DNA from: Hygrocybe punicea
Taxonomy: Eukaryota; Basidiomycota; Agaricomycetes; Agaricales; Hygrophoraceae
Reading direction: 5' to 3'
NCBI GenBank assembly: GCA_963556145.1
Contig: OY744466.1
Span: forward strand, 4,216,001 to 4,280,000
DNA: 64,000 bases
Positions 20,939 through 31,854 of this stretch are shown here, piece after piece; position 1 is the first letter of the stretch; each line of letters starts with the position of its first letter. The notes under the pieces were generated by a model that made no database searches, was not told the DNA's origin, and saw only the letters and a list, made by a program, of their open reading frames with translations. A program made the translations under genes and the position numbers.

Positions 20939-21776
20939 TGATACGGTTTCCACGTCTATGACCCCGGATAAACAGATAATAAATGATGAAAAACATCGCA
21001 AAGGTGCGAACGAGACTTGGGGACACTCCCGACAATAACTCGATAGTGCGCGATAATATGCGCGATAAAATAAACAAACGCGAAGAGTCGCAAGACAACG
21101 CGATATCGCAACGCAGTGATAAACAAGGATCGGAAGGCTTAGCTGGGTGTCCTAGATGAAAGCGCGATACACGGTGATGACGCGACGAGACGGAGGTTTT
21201 GCGCTATGACTTAGGTCACGATAGCGGAGAGTACGCGATGAGGAGAGACACAGATTTGAGTGAGAATGACTAGATCCTTTTAAAACTTAAGCCGCAAACT
21301 AGTGGAGAGGGGAGAACTGGGTTCTTGTTCGCATATTTTCTACTACAGGACACTTTTTATATTCTAAAGGGATAGGGGGAAAGGGTGGATGAGTGAAATA
21401 GAAATGCAGCGAAATATCGCATGAAAGCGACGAAACGGGAACGGAATAGCGAAGGATTTGAAATAACGGCGAATATCACATGAAAGTTGGCGAAAAGACG
21501 AAGATAAACCGGATGAATTACATTTCTGGTATCGGACTCGGCATTCGAACATGTAGGACGTGTTTAACAGTTGTGTGTCAGCGTTTTAAGACCGGGTTGC
21601 GCGGTTAAGATACAGCGAAGATGTTGCGGTCACGCGCACATCGATCGGCGTAAGTCGCGCAAGTCGCGGTCGGCACGCTGATGTTTCGCATGTACGTGGG
21701 ACTGCGAAAGAGTCGTAGGGAAAGTAGAATTGACCATATGAGAGATTCCGTGCCCAAAGGGAGAGACTGCGTATCA
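20939..21776 (-). mobile_element. Gypsy 5' LTR, right arm
   Basis: Mirror of the left LTR, 838 bp, with TGATACG...CGTATCA ends. It forms the outer right boundary of the palindrome and abuts the purine-rich tract of CACTA copy A2. No duplicated target bases link it to the left flank. Confidence 0.85.
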
Positions 21777-22548
21777 GCAGGGACGGGGACGGGGACGGTG
21801 ACAAAAACGACGGGGACGAGGGCGACAGGTACGGGGACGGGGACGAGGATGAGGACGAGGACAGGGACGACAAGGACGATGACAAGGACAGCGAGGACGG
21901 GAACGGGGACCAGGACAACAGGCAACGGAACCAAGGATGGCTGGGACGAGGGAACAGGATGATGACAGCGGAGACCACGACAACGAGGACGACGACAATG
22001 GGGATGGCGAGGACGGAAATGGCGAGGACGGGATGGCGAACGGGACGGCTACGGCAACACAAATGGGAACGGGGCCACACAGGAACGACGACGACGATGG
22101 GGGTGACAGGGGCGACGCGGAGGGGGGTGGACATGTGGGTAACCCCGGTATGTAACTTTGTAGGTCCCCCCCGTTTCCCCCCCGTTTCCTCCCATTTCCA
22201 TCTCCTCTCTCCTCCTGCCTCTTCTCCCCCTGCCTATCTCCTGCCCCCTGCCAGCCCCACCTCCCATCCACCTCCTGCCCTTCTCCCCTTGCCCACCCCC
22301 TCCATTCCCCCTGGTCATTTCCACCTCTCCTCTTCTCTCCACCACCACCACCACCACCTCCCTCCCTCATCTCCTGATAATGTAGATATGTATATCATTA
22401 AGCAAAATAATTATTTGATTTGCAATGTCTATTTTAAGTAAGTTGCTAAATGTAAATTATTTAAAATTATGTTATAACATATGATATAATGGTTTATTGG
22501 TATGATTACTTAGCAGATGCTGAGCAAGCAGTCAGTCCAACCAGCCTG

Positions 22549-22730
22549 TGGGACATCCCAAAAGCTGACAGGGATGTTCCAGACAAGGCTGTGGGACGTC
22601 CCACAAGCTGGCAGGGACGTCCCACAAGCTGACAGGGACGTCCCAAGCAAGGCTGTGGGATGTCCCAAAGCCATGGTGGGACGTCCCAGACAAGCCTGTG
22701 GGATGTCCCAATAAAGCCTCTGTGAGATGT
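22549..22730. repeat. Palindromic dodecamer array, A2 distal cluster
   Basis: Nine copies of TGGGACGTCCCA and its TG/CA variants occur at a regular 21-22 bp spacing (about two helical turns), separated by ACAAGCTGAC- or AAGCAAGGCT-like spacers. The regular spacing would place the motifs on one face of the DNA, which suits cooperative protein binding; that is inference. Confidence 0.85.
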
Positions 22731-23287
22731 CTCCTTACCCAAGTCCACTGTCCTCAAGACACACTCTAATTTCAGATCTCTCCTCTGCATCTGCTTCCCA
22801 GTCAGCCATTGTATGCACAGCCAATAATGTAATAACCACTGATATCCTGATCAAATGCTCTTCATAATACACGTGTTTAATTTTCAGCTCAGCCTCCTCT
22901 GCATATGTAGCCCTACTTTTCTTTGTATATCATGCATGTTCTGCTCACTTACTCCCCTACAAGCTTCAGCTTGCCACATGCACTAGGGATTGGTTTACTA
23001 GAAGCACACCCTCAATCCTCCCCCTCAATCCCATCTCATTACCCAACATCTCCAGCACTTTTCCTGTCCCACTCCTTCTGTCTTTATATGTGGAAACAAC
23101 TGCTGTATCTTCACACCCTGCCACTGACCTTGAAGGACAATCAGCTCTGTGACTCTCAAAAGAATAAGTATGTACAATCTTATACTATGCCATAGCACCC
23201 ATGGTACCCATAGTGGCCATGACAAGGCCTGGAAATTTATAATTAGATGCTGTCATCACTCTGAGTTTTCTATTGAATAGCTAGGGA

Positions 23288-23462
23288 AGGGACGTCCCAA
23301 ATGCCCCCAGACACCCCCTCTGTGTGGGATGTCCCATGGGACATGGGACATCCCACAACACCAAATGTCGTCCCATGGGCCATCCCATACACCGGACCAG
23401 GGACAATGGGACATCCCAATGTATCGTCCCAGGGACGATGGTTTCGTCCCAGGGCTGCCCAG
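23288..23462. repeat. Palindromic dodecamer array, A2 proximal cluster
   Basis: About seven copies or half-copies of the GGGACGTCCC motif occur here, including an overlapping TCCCATGGGACATGGGACATCCC stretch split by short spacers. It lies about 80 bp from the element end. Confidence 0.8.
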
Positions 23463-23542
23463 TACTTTTACCAACATGTAGATGGTTCAGTACTAGAGGT
23501 GAGTTGTAACCAGTTGTTCAGGTTTGGGGGTAGCCTGAAGTG

Positions 23543-24596
23543 CCAAAGTACACAAAGCCATTCGTTGGAACAAGTCTGACATGTTTGCTGTAAATTCAAA
23601 TGAGAATGATATTCCTTGGCAAATTCTAGGAAAGAAACCAAAAATTCCCAAGAATATTACTCCCAAGTCCCAATATATACCTGCACAAGGAACTGCTTCT
23701 GCATGTCTTGGTAAAACCTCTGCCTCTAAGAGAAAAATTAGTGGTTCTTGTATTGCACCACAGAAAAAATGGCAAAAAACAAGTCATACCTTTGTGGATG
23801 GTTCAACAACTTCCATAGATATTCCAGTGGGTACTTGTTGGAGCAATAACAGTTGTGCATATGATTGTGTTTTGTTCATACTTTATGCTATTTGCCAGGA
23901 TGATACAACTACATACTCCACTTTTTTTGAGAACATAAATTCACAGTTTCTGGGTGTTTTGGCAGATGGGTTTTCAAGGCACACTGTTGGTGAGTCCTCT
24001 TTGGAAGATGTACGAGATTATTTAAGGCGCTGTTTACTAAATTCCCTTGGGGAAGGTTTATTAGTATTGATACATTATGTTGTACTTTGCTGCAAAGTGA
24101 GGTTCCTATTCTTTTTTCTCGTATTTCTTGCCCTCAATGTCACCCTGTTGCAAGACAGCGAGCTGCATCATGTAACTGCCATATAGATGTTGGAAGAATT
24201 GACTTTGAATCAATTCAAGATGAAATTGATCTCTTTGTAATGTCTCTTGCTTCAAAGTGTTCGGTCTGCAATGACTTCCTACTCCGGAAATTCCATTTTG
24301 TACATGCTTCTCAGTTACCTGCCTTTGCTGTATCTATGACAATCACTACTGTGAATCATCACTTGTCAGTAATAGTTGAAGGACAAGTGGAACCAAGTCA
24401 GTATTGTCTCAGAGGGGTTATATATCATGGGAGTGACCACTTCACCTCTCGTATCATCAGTTCAGCAGGTCATGTTTGGTTTCATGATGGAATTGTCACA
24501 GGGAGATCTACTGAATATGAAGAAATGTTGGAAGATGTTGTTCTAACTGTCTGCAAGTTCACACAACCATGTGTCTTAATATATGTTCTCATGTAG
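23543..24596 (+). pseudogene. Helitron copy 1: C-terminal cysteine-protease-like module
   Basis: Coding resumes in the linker after the helicase (KVHKAI-like, then WNKSD) and runs into a conserved C-terminal domain. A candidate Cys box NNSCAYDC lies near 23,860, and a candidate His box HFTSRIISSAGHVWFHDG near 24,440-24,493. Between them are zinc-ribbon-like pairs (CPQC...CNC near 24,130-24,180; CSVC near 24,262). This resembles a ubiquitin-hydrolase (USP)-type peptidase fused to the Helitron protein; the peptidase assignment is inference. A deletion or frameshift near 24,030 separates two frames. Stop TAG is at 24594. Copy 2 has the same domain. Confidence 0.7.
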
Positions 24597-24726
24597 GTCA
24601 ATTGTAAACTTAAATATAGTCTTATAACTTGAATTAAAAAGGTAATTTTACGTGGTAATTTAATAATTCTATGACATTTGTAGGGACAAGGACTCGGATA
24701 TGCCGTGTGAAGCAACGGCCCTCTAG
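24597..24726 (+). other. Probable 3' terminus of Helitron copy 1
   Basis: The sequence from 24,686 (AAGGACTCGGATATGCCGTG) to CTAG at 24,723-24,726 is shared with copy 2 (ending 48,200). A small stem CCGT...ACGG precedes CCCTCTAG. A hairpin followed by CTRR is the Helitron 3' signature. Weak similarity between the copies continues about 18 bp past CTAG, so the exact end is uncertain. Confidence 0.5.
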
Positions 24727-24819
24727 AACAAGTAGAACAATGCACAGAAGTATGACAGTCATTGTGTGCCACTCGACTACTGCTGGGTGAGATGGGGGCA
24801 GGCGGGGGTGGAGTTGGTC

Positions 24820-24915
24820 ATTGTCATTGTCGTTGTCGCTGTCATGGTCATGGTCATCATGAGTTCTCGGTTTTTGTCATTGTTGTTGTTGTGCTTGTGC
24901 TTGTCATGGTCATGG
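24820..24915. repeat. Hexanucleotide-like GTCATT/GTCATG repeat
   Basis: Imperfect tandem GTCATT, GTCGTT and GTCATG units form a valine/isoleucine-rich shadow ORF. Outside this and the tandem repeats at 25330-25900, the interval 24727-26179 shows no gene I can support. Confidence 0.7.
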
Positions 24916-25329
24916 TGGGCGGTTCTGAGTCCTAAATGTATATTTAGGATCGGTCTATTTGAGGACCACACCCAGCCAAATTTTCATCCGAAAATCTATC
25001 GTTGCGGCAAATGCCGAGTTTGCCTGTGTTTGGCTCTGCCTTTCAAACCGGCTTCCTTAACTTCGCTGTGCTCTTTGGGCGGTGGAGTGGTACGGAGGTA
25101 CCGCTCCGGGGGCTAGCTGGAGAGTCTCGCTGGAGAGCTGGCGAGGAAGGCTTGATTGGGACTGACTACTGACAGGGATCTATCTACAACGAACCGTGGG
25201 AGCCTCGTCACGTGACTAGGCACTCGCTACCACTCCAGCGGCATCTCTGATCCTGAACGCCTCGTAATCGGAGTGCAGTAAAGTTAAGGACAGGACATAA
25301 CGGGGTGCCGTCGTTGTAACCTTATTATT

Positions 25330-25900
25330 TCATCCCCCATCACCTTCATCAACTTCCCCGCCAGTGCTGTGTTTCCTGCATAAAATTTTCGACTACCCAC
25401 GCCTTCCAGTCAAGCAACGGGAAGGTTATAGACACGAAATGATGGGTCTTTCTTAACCCATCATTGTCACCTTGGCACAACGCCCTCACCTACTACGCCA
25501 CTGGCGACGTGTCCTGCACAGCGTTTCCGACCACAATCGACTTTGAATCAAGCGGTTAGAGTGGAGGAGGAGCAAAATGATGGGGTTGGGAAGCCTCGTC
25601 GTTATCGCTTCGCCATCACGCTAACTTTCCACACCATCACCATCACCCATCCTCTGCAACGCCTCATCAAATTTCTAACTACATACACCCCCAAACAGAG
25701 TAGTAGGTGCAGTTCAGTAGAGAAACTACGGGGTTGGAAAGCTTCATTGTTGCCACTTCATCACCTGCCCTCCTCGCTCCCCATCGCCTATGCCTTGTCA
25801 ACTCACCCCCATTGCCCTCACCCACTTCCCCACTAGCGCAGTGTCTCATGCGTGGCGTTTTCAACCACAGAAACCCTCAAATCAAGCAGCAGGCATGGAG
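25330..25900. repeat. Degenerate tandem repeat
   Basis: Three diverged copies (about 25,330-25,430, 25,480-25,560 and 25,790-25,900) share the order CACCC/CATCACC-rich stretch, then CACTRGCG...GTGT-CTGCA, then CGTTTTCRACCACA, then TCAAGCRG. Unit boundaries are approximate. The small ORFs across it are in different frames and look non-coding. Confidence 0.5.
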
Positions 25901-26179
25901 GAGAAGCGAAATGACTATGATGGAAATCATGTGGAGAGAACGAGTCAGTAGGGCGTCGATTATATCTGGGTGAACGGGAGGGCTGCGTCAACATTACAGG
26001 AACATGATCTGGTAAGGTACTAGTAGTACTGCCTATACATGCAACAAGATTGTTCATGTAAATATAAATCATCTGTGATTTGCCCTCTCCGCATTCTTGA
26101 TTTGTTCCGTATCCTTGCGCTTTGTTCTGATGGAACCATTTTAAGTCACATATCCAACAGCACACTATGATACAAAGTT

Positions 26180-28056
26180 CTATTCACGGGAACCCATCAA
26201 CTGGTTTAACTTCGGATGCCGACTTGACGGCCAAAGCCCTGAATACGTGTAATTTCTCCAACCTGGGCGACAATTTGCCAACTTTTTCAGGGCTGATTTG
26301 GGTGAAAAGAAAACATGGCCAATGTGCCCTGGTGTTATCAGGTCATCTGTGGGTGATCCTTGTGGTGCCCACTTATCCACCCCATGATAAATTGCGCCAG
26401 CGATGAAGATAACAATATCACCTGGTTTATATCTTGTGCAATGTTAGCTGCAAAGGCCGAACAATAAATTGATTTACTCACAAAAATTTCAGTCCCAAAA
26501 GTGGGAGGTATAGTTTACCTCTGGTGTACTGACCAACGTTGAAAATGGCAGTTGGGCCGCCATCCAATTTGTCTTCGTGTTGCTTAACTTGTAGTTTGTA
26601 GACAATAGCCCACCCCAACCACGGTCCTGGATCCTCAGTAAGCCAGACACCTGCATCGAAAGCTTGCTTGTACTTCTTGTACTCCTCCGGGATGAGATAG
26701 CAAAGTAGGCACTGAGAATTTCAGCAACTTCAGCAGTTGCTTGAAAATACCACTTCACTGCTAAAGATGAATGTGAGCCATGGCACATATCCAGCAATGG
26801 AATAAGGGGATCCTACAATGACTTGAATCAGTTGCAGTGCTTAATGCGAACAAAGCTATCTGACCTTGGTTCTCTCATGGGCTTGCGGATGCCATGCATG
26901 GACTAGATGCGCAACTCCTGTCCATTCAAACAAATACTCATCTACCGTGTCTTCTTCCTGAATGCCAGGGCGAATGAGCTCTGGCTCCTGCTTCACCACT
27001 TCTAGTGCCGGCATCTTGGCCATGTGTTTTTGTAAGACCCTGATCGAGGCCTTTATCTTCTCTGTGTCTAATATGAGATCATCATCTTCATTGTCCTCCT
27101 CCGATTCTGTGGATGGTGAACTGAGATCAGACTTGCTGTTGGAATCGGGGTCATCCAAGGAGGCAGGATTGTCTTCTGTATGGTACTTCATCACATTCTC
27201 CTTCGGATGTCTCAGGTCTCTTTTGTGCACAACAGGATGCAGGACTGAATGTAAAAATTGTGTTGAGACTTGAATACGATCTTGCTGCTCTGCCTAAAGA
27301 TTACATCAGATAAAACCATAAGAAATCTAAGAAAGGCTTACAGTGAGGCCAAAATGTGCCACTGCATTGCCATCACTCTGTTTGGCACGAAGGACGTCAG
27401 ATTTAGTTTGACCCAGGACGGAGTATTGTATCGTTGGTTTCTCTGTGGGTGTGAGATTTCCGCCAGACCCTTCATTAACGGAGGCATTCCCATTCTTCTG
27501 TTTGTGAGATTTGGAAAATAGCAGATGGTGTGACCAGACTTACAGGAAAGATATGATCAGCAAAGACTGCCACCATGAGACACCCTGACTGATCATAAAA
27601 ACGACCAGAACAAGCAGCAGCCGCTTGAGAATCCATCTCCCCCATCATTTTCTCTGCAAGGTCCACATCTTTTCACAGATTCTTTGGTTGCCTTTGTAAT
27701 TCAGCTAGATTAGCATTTGGCAGGATGAAAGATGGGGTAGTTTTAAGCCAAAATTCTGCTCTCTTTCAGCAGGTATCTGCCCAGCACTTTCATGTCTGAT
27801 ATTCAGATCGTCGTGTTGAAGTGACCTTAAGCTTCTTTGCTGGAAGCTGTGACATGCTAGGAGCTGGAACTGGTGCATCTTTTGGAGCTGGTTGCCTTGA
27901 GCTGTTTGCATCTGAATTCTAACCAGCTTAGCAATTAGCACATTATGATACTGACAGTGCAGCAATTGTACTGACCATGTGGGAGCGCTTCTGACCTGAG
28001 CGCGTTTGACCCACCATGATGGAAGGGGTCCGAGATGTCTGTCTTTGTCTCGGCAT
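26180..28056 (-). pseudogene. Probable TET/JBP-like 2OG-Fe(II) dioxygenase, damaged
   Basis: A multi-exon gene whose ATG at 28056 opens a basic, low-complexity N terminus (MPRQRQTSRTPS...). Acidic/Ser-rich exons follow, for example around 26,856-27,230. The C-terminal half has a double-stranded beta-helix pattern: QHEDKLDGG (candidate HxD iron ligands, near 26,575), FNVGQY, LGLKF, then YKPGDIVIF and GAIYHGV (candidate distal His, near 26,390), then TPGHIGHVFFSP. HxD and His are about 47 residues apart. Agaricomycete TET/JBP-type dioxygenases, which oxidise 5-methylcytosine, have this layout, but the assignment is from memory of the family. A 1-nt frame break near 26,700 and in-frame stops near 27,650-27,800 suggest a pseudogene or unmodelled introns. 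The stop TAG is at 26180-26182. Confidence 0.45.
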
Positions 28057-30446
28057 CGTGTCTTGAACCCCAACCCGCTGTTGTTTTTCTCCCTCAATGT
28101 TTTTCCTGCTCATGGCCTCTACAGGCGCGTCAATCGGACGCAGCAGGAGACAGCATATGTAAAGCCAATATGGCTACTATGTTGGGCATTGTTTGGAGGC
28201 GACAGGACGCAATCAACTGCATTTTTGGCTTAGGGCGCGATGGCGGTTTCTCAATGGCAGGAAATAGTGGTTCTAGCCTAGTATGCGGTACCATATGGCT
28301 TGCTTTGATATCGTTATGAATAACATACTGGAAGGATGAGGAATGGCATTGTTGGATTTACATACCACAGCCAGTCAACAGAGAGCAGACAGTCAGATTG
28401 CAAACCTTGTTGTGCTAGTCTGGCCCCCATTGAGGGCAGAAATCCAAAGTGTGAGTGTAGGTCATCCCTCAATGCCCCCCCTCCACCCACAGAAGACGAG
28501 CACGTCGACATCGACAATCCATGGGAAAATAGCTATGTTTCAAATGCTTAAGACATCATCCCTCAGCAGGACACCCACCATAAACTCTGTCGACAAGCTC
28601 AACATTGGCGAGGAATAACTGCCCTACGGACAACTCAGGACAACTCCATCCCCATGCAACTCTCTGAAAATACCCCACCAGCACAAACCACCATCCAGCA
28701 AATTCCGAATTCCTCCTATTCTCATCCAACCCTCTCTCTCAATGCCAACCCCTCTCTGCATCCTCCAACATACGCCATGCACACAACCACCCCCATCCCA
28801 TCCAAGCACTTCATCACTCTGTACAGGCCCATCCTCAGCTTATCTCTCAGACCTGCCCAACCCCTGCACTCACCTTGGGATGCCCAAGCCCTTTGTCCAC
28901 CTCTTTGGCCCACCCTTGGATATCACTCTCGATTCGTGCATCAAGAGCCATTTCATCCGGAGTGGCTGCAGACCTAACATTGTCCTTCGCCCTATTGTAT
29001 GCGAAACTAAAGATCCAATCCTCACTTTTGATGTGTTCGCTCTGGTATTGGTTGTCTATTGAGAGAGCGAGAGAAGTGTTTTGTTTTCTTCACTTTCGTC
29101 TTCACAACCTTGCTTATTATGGCATCAAGGCGTGAATAGATGTGACTGTGATCAAATGCAGATTTAGAGCTAGATCATCCCATGAAAAGACAGATGGAAT
29201 GGCCGGAACCACGAACTTTGACAATGAAGCAGATGGAATTAGATGGCGATGACACCAAAGATCCATGAAAGGTAAAACACATGAATACAAAGGTATAAAC
29301 CTTATCCGGACTTCAATTACAGGTGAGTGACAACCTTTGAATCCATCGGCATGCCTGCGAAGAAATAAATGGTTAACATTCGGATGAAATTAACATGAGA
29401 CTAACCTGATGGATCGATGCCATTTTGACTAAAGATCCAGTTTAGCCACAGTAGCCTCGCCTGGCTGAGCAAGTTTGCACCTCAGTAAGTATCATGAGGC
29501 TGGTAATGTTTGAATCAAAAACTTACTTGCAAGCTGCCTTTCGAACACCCACCACGCTATGTGGATAGAATATCTTCGCTCCCTGGATGGGCAAAGCTGA
29601 TGGCCACAGAGGAACGACTGAGGCTCCATTGCATCATATGCATCCATAGTCTGCTCATTCAGCTAGTCTGTTCTTGTCGTACTAAACCATGCACAGACAT
29701 GCCGCTGCCCACCTGTCAAAATATCCGAGGGCCCTGGTTCCACACCTTGCCATGTGCCACTTGGGCACAGCCCGATGAGAAATGCCAGCCAGAGAACAAG
29801 AAAAGTACATCACAATGATGATGCCACCACCGGTTGGTCTTGTTGTTGAGTATATGTGGGATTTATGCTGACTTGTGAATACAATTTGAGGGAATGGCTC
29901 TCAGTGCAGCTTTACAGGCAGTATTTGGGAGAGATGACTTATCAGAAGGTACATCCCGAGATGTGTATTTGGTCCTTCCTGACATTGACACCGACAGTCC
30001 CAGAGGATGCTCATGGGCCAGTAGTCCAAGTACCTCATGTCCACCCACGACACGCCCGTGCATCTGCCCACCAAAGGTAAGGGTGCTGTGCAGGAAAGTG
30101 CCACATCGCGTAGTGACACACACTGCTTTTGTACAAACGGTGCCACCTGCCCGCATCGATGCACCAATATATTCATTCACTGCTAACAAGTTGCTAGTCA
30201 TACAGGCTTCAGCCCCCACACATCCACCTACATCAGCGACAGCGATTGCACCAAATTGTGCCACGTCATCGAAATGCTGCAGCCGCCTTCACATAGAAAT
30301 ACAACCGTGTCTCCAATGCCCAATAGGCCCCAAACGTTATGTCTACTCAAAAGCAGCTCCTACAAGAAAATGTGAGTAAATAAATTGCAGTCGTTTATGT
30401 ATTTCGACATATTGTGCAACAGAAGTCCGTATTCTATGTTGTCATC
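28057..30446. other. Unassigned interval with scattered splice-like signals
   Basis: I see no complete gene. On the minus strand between about 29,400 and 29,800 two exon-like pieces with GT-AG borders can be read (one ending GVRKAACK, the next LAQPGEAT), without a recognised domain. On the plus strand 28,330-28,980 is a Ser/Thr/Pro-rich open stretch that changes frame repeatedly. Confidence 0.3.
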
Positions 30447-31830
30447 ACTCACCCACCTCCATCTCATTCTGCTCGAGATTGAGTCTCTTTGGATTTCTGT
30501 CCTCTAAATTATATCCCACCTGCCGCTTCAGTGTTGGCTTCCGTTGATCAAATTTTGGTGTCAGGTGTTTCCTCAGAGCATTCTGTGAATTTAAATTAAA
30601 TTAATATGTTGTTGTTTTCGCAATAATCCTTACCTGTGTGAAAGAGTCATCAAGCAACATGATCGAGTGTAGGACATTCAACATTTTGAAGTTTTGTCCC
30701 TTGAGCGGTACGGAGACAAACGACATCTGAATTTCAACAAGGTCCCCGATGCGAAACATTTGAGGTTTGGCCTCCACGTAACTGCATTTCCACATCAACA
30801 TTGCTCGCCCTTTGATTGATCTGATGATCCATACCTTTTCTTCCCCTGGTCATCAACGTAGCGGTTGTAGTAAGCAACTACATTTTCCTCGCCATGAATG
30901 TAGTTCACCTTGGCCATTTCCTCGAGGACACCATGTGGATCAACAGCTTTGGTGAATGGTATGTGCGCCATTTCTGGTGCGTCCTTCTTGGGAGGGAAAT
31001 ACCGGTTCAATATATCAAGCGCATGATGCCCTGCATATGTCGTTGGACTCCAGGGTTCCAACTTTCCAACTGGGCACTGGCGGTGAAATTGTGTGTAGAT
31101 TTCTTGTGCTGACTGGATGGCCTCATTGAAGGTGGACGTTCCTGAACCTGTAATTGTGATGCCCTGTCTAAGGTATCTGTAGCGAGATGGCCTAATGCTA
31201 AATTGCAGTCATCTGAGGTTTTTATTTTGGGTTAACACTCAAAAATGCTCACTTTGTTGCGTCCAATAAGGGCGGTAGGTCCAACCCACAGAAGATGCCT
31301 TGGAGTGTGAAGACCTTCTCCTCCATCACCGCACCTTCTGCCCCATTGCCACTGGCACCTTCAACTGGTGCCTTGATGAGTCGCCAAGTCGGAGGCCGAT
31401 CCATATGTACTATACTAAACTGACGCATCCATTGTGTTGCCTGTTTCAAAGTCGTTGCAGTGTGGTAAGTCAGCAATTCCCTTTCCTGTTGCCATCGACT
31501 CACTTTCATCATGCCCGCTAGTTGTCAATCTGTACCCTCTTGCTCAGCTGCGAGCTTCTCAAGTGCATCACCTAGGTGTGTTTCAGCGTTTGCACCAATT
31601 TCCGTTACACAATATCCTCTACTCACATGCATTCTGCATCTTGTAGTTCTGATCCATGGCTTGGGTATGTTCAATCTGCGGTCTTGCCATAGCCACACCT
31701 TCAATCCTTTTTTACGGTACCTCCACCAAACATTGTGTTGTGTCCATCTTAGAATGATCCCCCTGGTGCATCTTCTCTCTTGCTCGGCAGCATGCCCTAC
31801 CTTCTTCATCCGATTTATTGCTAGGATTCT
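30447..31830 (-). CDS. Unrecognised multi-exon agaricomycete protein (GDLVEIQMSF family)
   Basis: Exons can be read in order on the minus strand. A basic segment (RRCTRGIILRWTQ, near 31,770) is followed by WQQERELLTYHT (near 31,490) and GIFCGLDLPPLL (near 31,280). Then come FNEAIQSAQEIYTQF (near 31,100), the block ALDILNRYFPP...IHGEENVVAYYNRY (near 30,860-31,030), FRIGDLVEIQMSFVSVPLKG (near 30,700-30,760), and a Lys/Asn-rich tail ending at TGA 30447. I recall similar unannotated proteins in repeat-rich parts of mushroom genomes but know no function. No in-frame stop is evident, though exon borders and the start are not fixed. Confidence 0.45.
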
Positions 31831-31854
31831 TGATCCGATAATAAAATCATTTAT

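Larger units (their letters stand above)
6115..21776. repeat. 15.66-kb inverted-repeat palindrome (arms of 7402 bp)
   Basis: The left arm is 6115-13516, the right arm 14375-21776 and the unique spacer 13517-14374. Every mapped landmark pairs with its mirror by a constant sum of 27891 (gag start 6999 with 20892, pol 9533 with 18358, integrase 11352 with 16539). The arms are therefore collinear without net indels. Two differences are seen in the proteins: C at 7198 versus T on the mirror strand at 20693, and TGA at 9465 versus CGA at 18426. The ends are TGATACG...CGTATCA. The flanks show no direct duplication: AATGC on the left, GCAGG on the right. Confidence 0.95.
21777..23542. mobile_element. 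CACTA (EnSpm)-like element, right part, copy A2
   Basis: Same order as A1: purine-rich tract (21777-22135), donor-like GTATGT (about 22149), pyrimidine tract (22165-22370), conserved AT-rich segment (22370-22450), dodecamer arrays and the terminus GCCTGAAGTG at 23542. It starts abruptly inside the purine tract at the palindrome edge, so its left part is missing. Helicase coding of Helitron copy 1 resumes at 23543. Confidence 0.6.

Noticed and set aside
6115..21776. DIRS or Crypton-type tyrosine-recombinase element as an explanation for the inverted terminal repeats
   Set aside because: No tyrosine recombinase is present; the integrase has a DDE core and the ends are ordinary TG...CA LTRs.
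22549..22730. Dodecamer array as CRISPR repeats or rho-type terminators
   Set aside because: The spacers are themselves repetitive and about 10 bp long; the motif occurs at the end of a transposon in both copies.
5596..23542. The hAT-1 start and the CACTA A2 end as two termini of one very large transposon
   Set aside because: TAGTGTTGGGG and CACTTCAGGC are not inverted repeats of each other, and A1 shows the same CACT end without any hAT sequence.
28654..29135. Ser/Pro/Thr-rich plus-strand ORFs as a secreted protein
   Set aside because: The frame changes repeatedly, there is no signal peptide and composition alone explains the openness.
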